Source: Nepenthes gracilis
Lineage: Eukaryota; Streptophyta; Magnoliopsida; Caryophyllales; Nepenthaceae
Direction of reading: 5' to 3'
Assembly (NCBI GenBank): GCA_033239525.1
Contig: BSYO01000036.1
Coordinates: 4,486,126-4,550,125, forward strand
Length of the DNA stretch: 64,000 bases
Below the pieces are notes generated by a model, which saw only the letters and a program-made list of their open reading frames with translations, was not told where the DNA came from and did not search any database. The translations under genes were made by a program, and so were the position numbers. Shown here piece by piece: positions 44,227 to 56,100 of this stretch. The number at the start of each line of letters is the position of its first letter. The first letter of the stretch is position 1.

Positions 44227-44870
44227 TCAAAAGTCCAAAATGACGATGCGGAAGTCTGGCTCCTCCAGCCTGGCTAGCCTCCAGCTAAGACGGATGCCAT
44301 CCTGGAACCTTCCTTCCAGTGCAGGAGCCACTTCCTTAGGCCTAAGCCTCGACCTCAACTTAGCCTCCAACCGCGCGTGCTCCTCTCCAAAGAGTACCCA
44401 AAACTGCTCGAACTCCTCCTGAATAGCCAAGATACAGCCTCGAGCCGGCATGTTAGCGTCAGCAAGCTAAGATGCCCGTGCCTCCGACCCGAATCACGCT
44501 CATTCAAAGTAAGCAGCTCGAGCCCTCACTTGCTCAACTTCACCAATCAGGGCCTACACCCTGGCATCGTAGCCTGCAACAACCCGGGCTACCTGCTGGA
44601 GCACAGGATCCACCCTCCTAGGCCTTTAGCCCCACGAGGATGTGGACGTGCCCTCCCCCTCAAAGCCCGGTGGGGCCCGCAAAAATCTCATCGGTCCAAC
44701 AATGGAGGCCTCTGAACCACAATCTCCTGTGGCAATAGCAACAGGCGTGACGTTATCACGAATTTGCGAAGCACATATGTCTCTCACAAACTCTCTAGAA
44801 GATAACTCGGACTCCGACGAGGACGACTGTCTCTCCGTAAAGAAGAAAGGGGAAAGGGAAACAAGGGTAG
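44227..44870 (-). pseudogene. Antisense gene 2 of element G, C-terminal half duplicated
   Basis: One minus-strand frame with four stops runs through SSSSESELSSREFVRDICAS, an acidic and Gly/Pro-rich part, then coiled coil (VLQQVARVVAGYDARV, ALIGEVEQVRARAAYFE) and EEHARLEAKLRSRLRPKEVA, ending ...DFRIVILDF and a stop at 44227. The LRSRLRPKEV...GRFQDGIRL block aligns with LRARLSPSEAN...SFWDGIRL of antisense gene 1 (41870-41800) and LRPQEVTQV of F. The N-terminal domain is missing. A minus-strand AATAAA lies about 140 bp beyond the stop. Confidence 0.58.
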
Positions 44871-45363
44871 TGCTTGCCTTACACTCTTAAAGCTGCTAAA
44901 GGATACGAAACTCTTGGAGAGAATTGTGGAGTTTAAATAACCAGAAAACCTCCAAAGAAATGCTTCAAGAAGGAACCAATCAGTTCCTTCCACTTGGTGT
45001 GTCCCTAAAACTTCGTGCCTTTCCAAGACAGATCATTATGACGCAATGCTCCACGATCTCCCGCGCAGTTAATACATCGGGCAGCCTTGTGAATGTGACA
45101 TCCACCTACAACGTTTGAACTTCCCAAGCGTCAGCCACCAAAAGTCTCCTCCAGCCGCGTCCTCCTGTCGACTGTCTACGTTAAGATTCGAGGGACAAGG
45201 CTGGCAAAAGCCGGCCGCGAGCACCGGAAGACGCTCAAAGGTGCGGAACAGGGCGCGATGCCACGAAAGGAGCAAATTGCCCACGAAGTGTGATCCAAAG
45301 AAGCAATCAATAAGAGAAGATGTGTGCTACAAGATAGAAGAATAAAGACAAATGGCTACTTCT

Positions 45364-46050
45364 TTTATTAATCAAGGCTTTCCTTACAAAGTACATGATT
45401 TGCTGCAGCAAAAGATACAAAAAGAAGAATAAGATGCGGCACGGGGCATAAACCCCGAGCGACTACCCCAGACGCTTGGCGAACGTGACCTACAAGGCAT
45501 CACCACGGCCCCACCGCCGATGACCCAACAAGCGAAAGCACATAGGCACCGGAGCAGCCAAGTGTTGGTCAACCACCGCAGATGAGCTCAATTCTAACCA
45601 CAAAGACAGAACCAACACACGGCTCGGGAGCCTCCGGTAGGGATGCAGAAAAAGAACCTGCTCTTTCCCCGCTTGGATGCCACTTTCTACCTCCTCCCCA
45701 GCCGGCGCGTGGTCTAAGTGAAGTGGAGGCCGTGTGCGACGCACTACACGGGAGGCAAAATGCCCCGTGATAGTTCTGTAAGGATCCTCCTGCACACCAC
45801 AGACCATCGCAGCTTGGAGGGAGGTACGCGACGACAGCAGAATGGCTTAGCCACCCTCACTAGCATGAGGAATCACCCGAGGAAGGGACATGAGTATGGT
45901 CTTCAACAAAAGCTCAAGATCTCCTGCTAGTCCATTCGATTCCTTCGCGAACTCCCACTGGAAGTGGGACTAACCAAGATCTTCGCATTGCTCCAACAAA
46001 AATCAGCCAAGGGGTGAGCTATGCCAGTTGAAGGTACCCCCTATTTATAG
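45364..46050 (-). other. Possible third antisense unit in G (TATA box to AATAAA, no assigned product)
   Basis: The minus strand has a near-ideal TATA box, CTATAAATAGGGGG, at 46037-46050 and an AATAAA at 45364-45369, about 680 bp apart. Between them is the frame 45807-45490 (MVCGVQEDPYRTITG...), with no recognised domain and no clear match to antisense genes 1 and 2. It may be a worn third copy or an unrelated promoter. Confidence 0.35.
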
Positions 46051-46322
46051 GCAAGTTGGTGCCCCTACCACAAGTTAGTTTGGCACAAGCCCCAATCACC
46101 GTCTTTCACAAAGAAAGGAAAGTGCCTGACCCAAGACAACCCCAGCCGTGCGAATCCTTCCTTTCCAGGCACCGAATCACTACACGCCAGAAAAGCCTAC
46201 ACAACCACCTAGGAAAGGAACAAAGCTGAAAGACAACAAACACTGGCGCATCTCAAGGAAAGTTGAGCGACCGCAAATCGGACCCAGAAGGACATGCCAG
46301 GTAGTACCACAGGTCGGCCCAA

Positions 46323-46335
46323 GCATGGGGGCTAG
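46323..46335 (+). other. Polypurine tract of element G
   Basis: GCATGGGGGCTAG abuts the TGTTGGGTCC start of the 3' LTR, nearly identical to F's. Confidence 0.75.
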
Positions 46336-47238
46336 TGTTGGGTCCAGTGTGAAGGCCCAAGGAAATTCTAAGCCCAACCCACGAAGCAACAGCCCAAGCG
46401 GCAGATCCAACCCAGCGTCCGAGAACAGCCTACGTGGTAGCCCATACTCGCAACCAATAGGTGCCGCCTGCAACCCATTAATGCTGTTAAAAGGCGACAA
46501 ATGTGGCACAGAGGAATTGAGCCAATGAGGAGAAGGTCAGTGCTGTCAATTGCAGCTCACACCGCTACCCACAGTTCTCTGGACAATCCCAGTGCGAAGG
46601 GTAGACCAAACATGGCTTGCGATACCTGACGGTCTACCTACCACGGCAAGGCGATAATTGACATACCGACGATCGCCGTCAATAATCAACGGCCAACAAA
46701 TCCCTACAGGAGGGATTCTTGCGCCAAGGATTCCGAACAGAGGAGCCATTAATTCCCTCCTCCCTTACAGGGGAGAGAGGGGGGATCAATCGATTAATTA
46801 ACTTCCGAGAGAACCAGAGCCTAGCATTGAGACATACGCTCTCACAAGCACCAGCTTTCTCACTTCCCTTCGGCCTACTACGAGCCACTACAGTAAGTCA
46901 CCCACTACAATACATTACGGGAGCCAGGTCTCCCATCACCCACTCACTAATCTCTCATTCCTGCGTCCACGCACTCCCACGCACTCACAGCATATTCCCG
47001 TACACCTCTAAGCGTGCGCCCCCTTTTCCGTTCATTGTAGAGGGTTGCTAACTTGAACGTCGGAATATTTTCGGTCGGAGAAATCCTACCGGGCCTCTAA
47101 CCTCCTGTTTATTAGTTGTGTTGTGCAGGTCCCAGGTTAACAGAGACAGATTTCGAACCCGCTCGCGACCACCTCCTGACGATGAGGAATCTAGAGGCTC
47201 CCTAATCCGTACAATAATCGAAAATCCGAGATGCAACA
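46336..47238 (+). repeat. 3' LTR of element G (903 bp)
   Basis: TGTTGGGTCCAGTGTG to GAGATGCAACA, with intact TGTTG/CAACA ends. It is co-linear with the 5' LTR; scattered substitutions indicate an old insertion. Confidence 0.9.
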
Positions 47239-47501
47239 TCTTCCAAGCGAAATAGTTCTCTCTTCTAGCTTAAATCATAAATTAGTTACTGACTGTTTTC
47301 TGATTTTGACATGAGAATTAAGATTAATTGTACTAATTATGAACAATTAAAAGACAGTTGCTTGCAAAAAGAATTATAAATTGGGCAAAATATGGAGACA
47401 ATATGCAATGGCTCGTTCTCTTCAATTTAACAACAATCAAATCTCTTCTTTTATGCCGCATGTGATATTGGGCTCCGGGGCCATACAAAATGTATGTTAG
47501 C
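47239..47501. other. Spacer after element G
   Basis: AT-rich, no gene or repeat recognised. Confidence 0.5.
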
Positions 47502-47902
47502 ATTGATTCAAATAAAAATATAAAATAAGATTATATCTTTCACTAAAAAATTGAAATTAAATTGATATATTTTCTAAAAAATCTGAAAAAGGGGAAGATA
47601 AAAGAAAATAATTAACTATATTTGAATTGTATAAAAATTATAAAATAATATTAAAATATATAAATTTTAATATTTTATTTTATTTTATTTTATTATTATT
47701 ATTTTATTCAAATAGACTTGCTTTAATTTAGATTTATTTTTTTTCTGTACTCGTATTTATGCGGGCTAGTTTGGAATTCAAGAGCTAGTTGTGTTAATTT
47801 TTTAAAATTAGTCGTATTAATTCGTGATGTTTGGTCGACACTTTAGGAAATTCAACTTCCTTTAAACCTTTCATATACTATGGAAATGCAATTTACTTAT
47901 GG
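47502..47902 (+). repeat. Unclassified 401-bp dispersed repeat, copy 2
   Basis: Partner of 31778-32180, same orientation and order of conserved blocks (ATTGATTCAAATAAAAATAT ... TTTGGTCGACACTTT ... ATGCAATTTA). Confidence 0.6.
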
Positions 47903-48856
47903 AAACAAAAATAAAATCAATTAATTAATTAATTTCTTCCATTTCTCATTTGAAAACTAATTTCTCGAATAAAATTGCTACAATCCTCTTAAAATTTCAT
48001 TTAAAATTATCTTAGAATTAAAAAAGGCTACTTTTGAAGAAATAAGTCCTTTTTTTTTAAATTGATGAGTAAAGTTATACTGTAAAATATCATCAAAGAA
48101 TACAGGAAGAGTGAATATCATCTAAGATAATATATGAATTTTAAATGTAGACTAAATCAATCACATTTGTGAAAATATAAATTTTTTATGGTTGAAGAGA
48201 AAATTCAACATATAAACTTAAAAAGAATTTAGAATAATATAATAAAAAATAATTTAAAATTTACTTCTAATTTTAAAAGATGTTACAATTGAAGGAATAA
48301 AATATAAAAATTAAATTAATATAATTAATTCTGCTTTAAAAAATTTAAGAATTTTTTTATTATTATATTATTTATTTTTTTTAACTACAAGTGGACCAAT
48401 TTCTTGATATAAATGTGCTATTTCTAACTCATAATTTACTATCCAAATGATTATGCCAAAAAAATAATAATAATAACAATAATAAATAGTGATTAAGACA
48501 CTTGAGCTCAGATCATAATCAAGTTGCAATATATATAATAATCATTCAAAAATTAAGGTTAATTAACAAGTATGAGTAGACATTTACAATCTTCAATGTC
48601 CTCTTCTATTTACATGAAATCAGAAATAAGATTTGAGAAGGGACTTCAAATTAATCAAATTAAACTCACCAAATTATATCAAAGGATCCACCCATCAAAT
48701 CTTAATTAAGATTAAACCCCTCTTTAAAAATATAAATCCTCACCAGCCAAACAGACGTCAATCATACCAAATTCAAACCTCAGTCAATCAAAACCAATCA
48801 ATAATCATCAATCATACCTTATACTGTAAGAAAAATGTCTTCACTGTTCTTCATTT
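47903..48856. other. AT-rich spacer and likely 3' region of the VQ gene
   Basis: No coding frame of substance. The part nearest 48857 would hold the 3' untranslated region of the minus-strand VQ gene. It is unusually rich in AATCA/TCAATCA-type words (48700-48820). No poly(A) signal can be assigned with confidence. Confidence 0.4.
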
Positions 48857-49372
48857 TCACCCTCTAAACGACAGCATCGCATCTTCAAATGCATTAAAAC
48901 GAGGAGGAGGAGGAGGAGCAGCAGCAGCAGCAGCATTACTTTCCAGAGAAACAAACGGGAAATCTCCGATTTCTCCGATGAAGCAATCAACGTCTGACAA
49001 CGCATTCAGAAAACCTCCGGCGCTCTCGCCTTTCCACAGCACTTGATCACGATCATGATCATGTTTGATACTCGCCGCAGTTGTCTCACAAACTGTGGTA
49101 TTACCTCTCGGCTCTTCTGTCCTGCAGGCCTTTGCCGGCGGCTTCACCTTCCCTCTGCCGGCGTTTTGGGAGGTGGGTTTTCCGGTCAGCCGCTGCACGA
49201 GCTCCCGGAAGTTCGCGACGTCCGTCTTTATGATCTCCGGCGCAAAGATATGAATTATCCTTATTTTTGGCTGAATTTTCGTTATAACTCGTGAATCTTT
49301 ATGCAATCCCATTGCTGGTGAAGAGGACGCTCGGTTGAACATACTAATTTTCTTCTTCAACATATGAGACAT
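48857..49372 (-). CDS. VQ motif-containing protein, 171 aa
   Basis: A single uninterrupted exon, ATG at 49372 and TGA at 48859-48857. Residues 36-66 (KIRIIHIFAPEIIKTDV then NFRELVQRLTGKP) hold the plant VQ motif F-x3-VQ-x2-TG, with F55, V59, Q60, T63 and G64. Residues 5-8 are basic (LKKK), 71-110 are polar, and 111-171 carry the short hydrophobic segment DVDCFIGEIGDFPF and an Ala6-Pro5 run. VQ proteins are small, often intronless nuclear cofactors of WRKY transcription factors (groups I and IIc) in defence and development; length and layout fit the family. The IRIIHIFAPEIIKTD block suggests a VQ17/18/25-like subgroup, which is tentative. A TATA box lies about 70 bp upstream, and the leader is a CT repeat. 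It is the only intact host gene seen here. Confidence 0.9.
   Translation of the reverse strand: MSHMLKKKISMFNRASSSPAMGLHKDSRVITKIQPKIRIIHIFAPEIIKTDVANFRELVQRLTGKPTSQNAGRGKVKPPAKACRTEEPRGNTTVCETTAASIKHDHDRDQVLWKGESAGGFLNALSDVDCFIGEIGDFPFVSLESNAAAAAAPPPPPRFNAFEDAMLSFRG
48901..48936 (-). repeat. GCA/GGA trinucleotide run in the VQ coding sequence
   Basis: The plus strand shows GGAGGAGGAGG followed by GCAGCAGCAGCAGCAGCA. In the gene frame it encodes the Ala6-Pro5 run near the C-terminus. Such runs vary readily in length between alleles. Confidence 0.85.
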
Positions 49373-49438
49373 GAGAGAGAGAGAAAGTGCAGAGAGAGAG
49401 AGAGAGAGTTAACTTGAAGAAGATAAGTGGAGGGCTTA

Positions 49439-49448
49439 TATTTATATA
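49439..49448 (-). promoter_or_regulatory. TATA box of the VQ gene
   Basis: The minus strand reads TATATAAATA, 67-76 bp upstream of the ATG. A start about 30 bp on leaves a short leader made largely of CTCTCT repeats (49373-49408). Confidence 0.65.
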
Positions 49449-49812
49449 AGAGAGGAATTATAATAATATTACGCAATGAAAAGAGAGAGTTGAATTTGGA
49501 TGATAAAGTTTTTTTTTTAATGAAAAATTAATTTAAAAACACAGCTGTCTGTTGAGAGCTAGGAAAAGTTATAAAATATAATATCAAAATATAGTTATTT
49601 ATAAAAACATATATGTTATAGTATTTGGAAATTAAAACATACAATAATTATATATTTTTAATAATTAATCAATGTTAAAAAAATTTATATGATATTTTTA
49701 TCATAATGTATAACATTTGGAGAGTGGGATGTTAGGAGCCCATGGATTTCTCTTTAGAGCTAGTAGAAATAAAATGGTCCCTTGTGGCCCCATATATATA
49801 AACGGTATATAT

Positions 49813-50530
49813 TGTTGGGTACATACTAAATAAGGTCGACCCAACCGATTAAATACAAATCCCATGAATTATGAGCTCAAAAAATATTATCAAGCAATCG
49901 AGTTGTCTGACTCAAAATGGAATTGAATTGAGAATCTGACCAGACGAGTAACCCTCTGACCGACCGAATGAGTAAATGGCTATAAGCACAAAAAATCGAG
50001 GCAATTAATGGTCCAACAAAAGAATAAACTAAGTATTAAATTATAATGAACGATTATATAGACCCAGAGATAATTAGTCATATTAAATAAGAAATAATAG
50101 CCAATAAATAATAAATATTAAATGTTGAGCAATTACAAATCCTGAGTAACTGTTGAGTCTCAACTGATATAATATTTTAATTAAATAGCCATGGTAATTT
50201 CGAATAGATGGACTGATTAGTATTATGATTATAAATATATAAGCTCCATTTAGTGAAAAAAGGATAAGAAAAAAGAACCACTTGTCTAAAATAACCTCTC
50301 TATCCCCAAAATATTAGGGAGCTCAATCTTCCAAATTCAATTACTCTCTTATTATCAAATTCGTCCTCATTTTCTATATATCTTTTATTTTTTTTAGAAA
50401 GATTTCTAATTTAAATGTCAAAAAATTTACCAAAAAATAAATCCCGTACTTTCTTATCTCTCATTTGTTATTGTGGTGTACAGTATTCAAATTAGTAGTT
50501 ATGAAAATCCAACCCGACATAATTAGATCA
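49813..50530 (+). repeat. Related ~730-bp repeat pair, copy 1 (LTR-like)
   Basis: It starts TGTTGGGTACATACTAAATA and aligns with 51057-51803 through GATTAAATACAA, AGTCTCAACTGATATA, CCAATAAATAATA and a GTGGTGTACAGTATTCAAAT end block. That end block resembles the TTGTGCAG(G/A)ATCC block near the ends of Tat LTRs. It may be an LTR, but the CA end and duplication are unclear. Confidence 0.5.
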
Positions 50531-51056
50531 CAATCTAGATCCTCTATATGCATTAATAATATAAAAAGAATTTCCTAATTATATACCTGATCATTGTACT
50601 TAAAGTCATCAACCTGGTAAATTTTATTTATTTATTAAGTATCACACTTATTACTATAAGACTAGTCAATTTGTGTTGTCTTTTTATCAATAATTGTATA
50701 ATACTGTGTAAATTTTCATCCTAGTAAAAATAATAAAACTATATAAATAAAAGTTAATTATTTATTATAAATTTTATAAAATAATTTTGTCTAATGATCT
50801 CATTAAAAAATTCTACAAGCAAAATTCTCAATCGAATTAGAGTTTCTTTTTTATATTATTCGATTACGATGGAATGAAAGCTGATTATAAGAATTTTCAT
50901 TAACCGACTTTTAGAAATTAACCAAATTTTATAAGTACCTTGTCTATTTTAAAACCAAAGAAAATAAGAATTTTTTTAGTAGAATTGTCTTATTTGAGTC
51001 CCTTAGTGCATAATGCTATCAAATAAATACTTTGTCATACTTTAAGACGATTCATA
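50531..51056. other. 526-bp AT-rich gap between the two LTR-like copies
   Basis: No gag, pol, primer site or polypurine tract recognised. Confidence 0.45.
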
Positions 51057-51803
51057 CTTTTGGATATGATCTAAATTAGGTCAATCCGACCCAATTAAAT
51101 ACAAGGCTTATAAATCATAAGCTTGTGGAGAATTGTTAACCAATCGGGTTGCTTGGCTTGGTGCAAAAATGAATAAAGAACCGATCCACTTGTACGGCAT
51201 GCCGATTGATTGAATGATCAAACGGTTAGAAATATTAAAGATCAAAGTGATTAATGGCAAAAAATAATAATAAATCTGGTATTAAAATTCTAACAAACAG
51301 CTATATAAATGGAGAGATAACTTGCCACATTAATCAAATAGTAACAGCCAATAAATAATAGTATTAAATGATGTATGGTTACAAGACCAATATAACAGTT
51401 TAGTCTCAACTGATATACCAGTTTGATCAAACAATCATGCAAGTTTTGCAAATACAAATTAGTTGGCATTAAAGCTATAAATAAGGAAGCATCATTCAAC
51501 CAAATGACATAAGAAAATTATAAAAAAAAAAAAGAATAAGAACAACATTGTTCTCTGAAAAATTTTGACATCTTTTCGGTAAAACTAAGAAGTCATGCTC
51601 TCCAATTTGATTAATCTTTCACTATCAAACGTATTCCCAATTTCATTTAATTTTTCGTTTCTATAAAAATATAATTTTTACAATTGAATATCGAATGATA
51701 TATTTAAAAGTGAGTCTCATATCTTCTTATCTTTTATTAATTATTACGGTGCGTAAGATTCAAATAAAAAAATTTTGAATGTTCAATCTGACGTAATCAA
51801 ATA
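51057..51803 (+). repeat. Related ~730-bp repeat pair, copy 2 (LTR-like)
   Basis: Same orientation and block order as 49813-50530, with many substitutions. With the short gap this could be a TRIM-like element (two LTRs, almost no interior), or two separate solo LTRs. Confidence 0.5.
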
Positions 51804-53149
51804 CCATTCTAAATCCCAAGTACCTATTATATACGACTATGTTTATACACATAAGCGGGAAGTGTTATCTTAAAAATACTATATTATAACATTTAAATTC
51901 AATCATTAACTATTTTTTTTTAAATTTAAGATATATATTTTATCAAAATTGTTATTTTTTCAATTATTTGCGTTGACATACAAAGGTTACTTAGAGTCTT
52001 TCTCAACTTGTATTTAATATCCACTTCAAAATATAAATAAATAAATAAATACAAGTAGTATACAATATTTTAGTATATATTTTATTTTCGACCGATATTC
52101 CATTATTTTTTAAAGCAGATCCGCGTGGCTTGAACGAAACCGTGTCGCCATGTCCATATCATAAACAGCAAGGGGCAGCACTAAACCCTATTCATTATAA
52201 TTAAAAAACATTAAAAATATACCAAATACTTATCACTATAAATGACATGTATACAGTAAATATTTAATAATTCCAAAGTAACATGTTGGGTCTTTGAAAG
52301 TGAAATAATTGTTTGAAAACTTTGGTTCCCTAATTCTTAGAATTTTGTTATATTTTATTCTAAAATATATATTTTTTAGTATTACAAGAAAAATAATCGA
52401 CAAATATAGATTAAATAATCTCATATCTGCGTCAAATAATATTTATCTGTGAAAATTAAATGTCAATTGTGATACTCTTATGCCTGAAATATATCCCATA
52501 ATGACATAATATGATTTATAGTTATTTATAAATTTAATAAATTATTGAGATATATAGTTATTATACGGTTTTTAATAATTAATTGGTATTATAAAATTAT
52601 ATTGTGATTCATTTATTTTTTACAATTTTTTTTTATAAAAAATGATATTACTTGAAAAGTTACCATACCTAATGTAACTGAAAAGAGACAGATATATTGT
52701 ATTGAATAAGATCATAAATGAAATATAAGAATGATATAGTTAGTATTTATGATTAATGCCCTTTACTAGTTATAAGCTTTAAAAATTAAAAAATAATAAT
52801 AGGATCATAAATAAGAAAAAGAATATTAATGATTAGGGTTGAAATTTATGCCACAAATTATTATTTACTATAGTCCATAAATTGACAACATGCCAAAAGG
52901 TTCTTATAATTAGAATTATTTAAAGGATTATTCAATCATTTTCTTAGCCTCTTAGGTCTCCAAACATGAGCACCACACCTCACACAACCATGTGGTAGGT
53001 GAAAGAATCATGAGTGCCTTTGTTTTTTAATTTCTTTTTTATCGAGAGAACAAATATTATTACGGCCTCAGATCAAAACAAATTCTAATAATAATGTATA
53101 AAAAAATTATTAATCTACAGAATAAAATTTATTAATAAAAAATAATATT
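51804..53149. other. AT-rich spacer, nothing recognised
   Basis: No coding frame, repeat border or RNA gene is visible. A GC-richer patch at 52115-52190 (ATCCGCGTGGCTTGAACG) stands out but has no identity. Confidence 0.45.
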
Positions 53150-56100
53150 CATAATACCTAAATTTGGGCCGAACCTAACACAAAATTCTCAAAACTCAAA
53201 ACACTAACAATAAGAATATCAACAGTTATAGTATCTCCCGGACCACTCATCTGGATAAATGACCGATTGACCTGCTAATTTAAAAGTTTGTAAGAAAAAT
53301 GACTATCCAAATAACAATACAGATCAAGCATCACAACTATCCAAGTTAATTGAATAATCCGAACACTAATTTTTCAACAATGCAATATACAAATCTTCAT
53401 TCCAGTCGTCGCCCAAATGATATCAAAGAGAAAACCAATGCGAATCCGATCTAAATATAAGGTAGATACTTACAAAATATAAACAAGATTTTAACCAAAT
53501 TCGCATCCGAACTTCCTACAAGACACCTATAGCCCTCTATTTGAAGGGATAAGAAAATAATAAAAATGTGAGTAGAATACTCAATAAGTATTAATGGCTA
53601 ATATATATCAAATAATGCATCTACAATCAAAGCGAAGGGATAGATCAATAAATCATTGTATAATTTATGAAAGACAAAATCCAAATATTGAATGAGGCAA
53701 ACCAACAAAGTGTCTAAATATGGTCACACATACAAAGTTTATAGTCCAAACCAAAACCAAACGATCTAAATATGCGAGACCAACTAAATCCAGTATACAA
53801 ATTTAATGTCAACCAAAGTCTGAAAATCTCAAATCAAGTCTCAAATATACGAAATTAGATACAAGTAAAACATATTAAAAATTTAAATCATTTACAAATT
53901 AAAAAACTAAAGGCTATAGATTAATTTTGAGGAAGGATTACACGTACTCTTAGTAATCTTAAATCATAAACTACTATTTAGAACTGTAATGGGGTCATCT
54001 ATATATTTTCCCATACAAAGTCAAAAAATATCACTTTTTTTACCACCCATGGATGATAGATACAGTCCTCAAATCTATCTTAATATATTAGAATATCTAA
54101 ATATATTAGCTATATCACATCTCAAAGCCTAATCCTGTCATTAATAATTAATGAGATTAATCAAGAACAGATAATAAACTCAATAATTCATGTCCATAAG
54201 TTTCACATCGATATTTTAACCGACCAAAATAAAAATATTATAATATATTCACAGGATCTAAAATATCACATCATCAAGTAGTTAGAATATCGATCATACC
54301 ATAATATTGGATCATACATAAGTAGTCATGTGTAAATTAAAAATCATAGTAACTAAACAATCAGAATAAAAATCATAATCAAATAACATTTCTCATAATA
54401 CATTGCTATAATTAAATTAATATATAATCAAATTGTCAAAAATAAAATGTATAACTGATTTCTTCCTAACCCTAGTCTAAACATTCTTCAATTCTAACTC
54501 TTCGAACAAAACCTTACCTTCCTACAAGTGCCCGAGTCGCAAATCTATAGGAGGACAATGAAAAAATAAAAGTAAGAGTAAGTCAAAAGTTCAGTAAAGT
54601 ATACAAATTTCATAATTAAACATACCATTTTCATTAAATCATACCGAAATGAATAATGAATCAAATTTAGATGTAATGTCGTGAATTTTCATATCAAATA
54701 CGCACGGCTTTTAAATTTTTCCTTTTAATTCCTTAATTCAAGCATGCTATGCAAATTTTGTTCTAGTATAATTTTCTTATAGATTAAGGGTCAATATGGC
54801 CTTATCGACTAATAAGTAAATAATTAAAACTCAAATTATATTTATTTTTACACATATAAAACCCTTACACTACTATTCAAAACTCATAAATAGGTTGTCA
54901 TACATACAGCTCTACAAACAAGGCCAAATGCTACTTCCACCCGTGAATAGTAGGTCCAAACCTCAATCATCATTATAATATATTAAAGCATGTCATAATA
55001 TACTACCCGTTAATTCTCTTGCAATAGTTCAATGTATAAATAAATAAAAACTCTACTCAATTTTATATAGTCCTTATATTTTTTTCATTTTGAAAAAAAT
55101 ATTCTTAATTCTTTAATAAATTGTAGAATTTTTTAAAAATTTTTATCATATAATTACCATGCAATGCATAAAAATTCTATAAAAACTTAAATATGTAGGT
55201 TTATAAACTTACAAAGCTATATTATCAGTTTCTAAAATAAAATTACAAAACAATGAGTACATTGTGACATTTTAACATCTTATTTTAAACAACATTTATG
55301 TAGGGATAATTTTATAAAATTTCAGGACATACAAAATATATACTTAATGATTTTAAATATGTGATGGTATGCCCACAGTAAGCTAGCCCAAAGAGAATGA
55401 GCGGCCCAAATCCACAAGAGCCAACATATAAACCTGGACGGTCAACGCAAACCATTGACTGAACGAAAGAAAAAGAAAACCAGCATAAGGACGGGCAACT
55501 GGCGCAAATGACAGTCAACAATTCTATTGACTGACAGCATCACAGTAAGCCAGCCCATGAGTAAGACTTATGTGGACCAGGCCGAGTTTGACCTGCATTC
55601 TCGTTCGCGACCAACAACGGCTTTCTTCCCTGATTTTACACTCTTCCAAAAGGTAACTTCTATGACAACGATTACCAGCAAAATCAGTGCACATCCCATG
55701 AGAACAGTATTGGATTCTCTCCCCTGTCTGCTATAAACCCTAATTGTTACAAAAATATAGAAGAAAGGCAATTCTCCCAATGAGCTATTACCGCCATTAA
55801 TGTCTATACCAAGAAAGGAAGCCGGTCGGGCAAAGCCCATGAATCGAGCCTTCCTACCAAAAGGAAGAGGCCCAACTTCTCAATTATAAGAATGCCATGG
55901 AGTTCACACTCTAAGACATGCCTTCTTTGAGAAAATAAACATTCTCATACCAATTTCAATCGCTTTCAAGCTTACGTTCATTTATCCCTAAGGAATCCCT
56001 TAGAACTCACACAGCGCCCTCTCAAGCTCTCACGCTCACAGGAGTCCCATGCTCTCTCTCTCTCTTGTTGCTACGATTCCCAGGAACCTGGGATAGGAAC

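Larger units (their letters stand above)
34230..47238 (+). mobile_element. Element G: complete-length Tat-type Ty3/gypsy element (13.0 kb), inactive
   Basis: LTRs of 890 and 903 bp with TGTTG/CAACA inverted ends (5' copy mutated to TATTG) enclose gag, protease, RT, archaeal-type RNase H, integrase, AATAAA, a tandem array, and an unusually long 5.7-kb stretch with antisense genes before the G-rich tract. It is the same lineage as F but a different family by LTR sequence. The flanks GTTCC and TCTTCC do not give a clean duplication. By eye LTR divergence is near 14%. Confidence 0.9.

Noticed and set aside
34225..47244. A clean target duplication for element G
   Set aside because: GTTCC on the left and TCTTCC on the right match only with a one-base shift and one mismatch, so I do not claim it.
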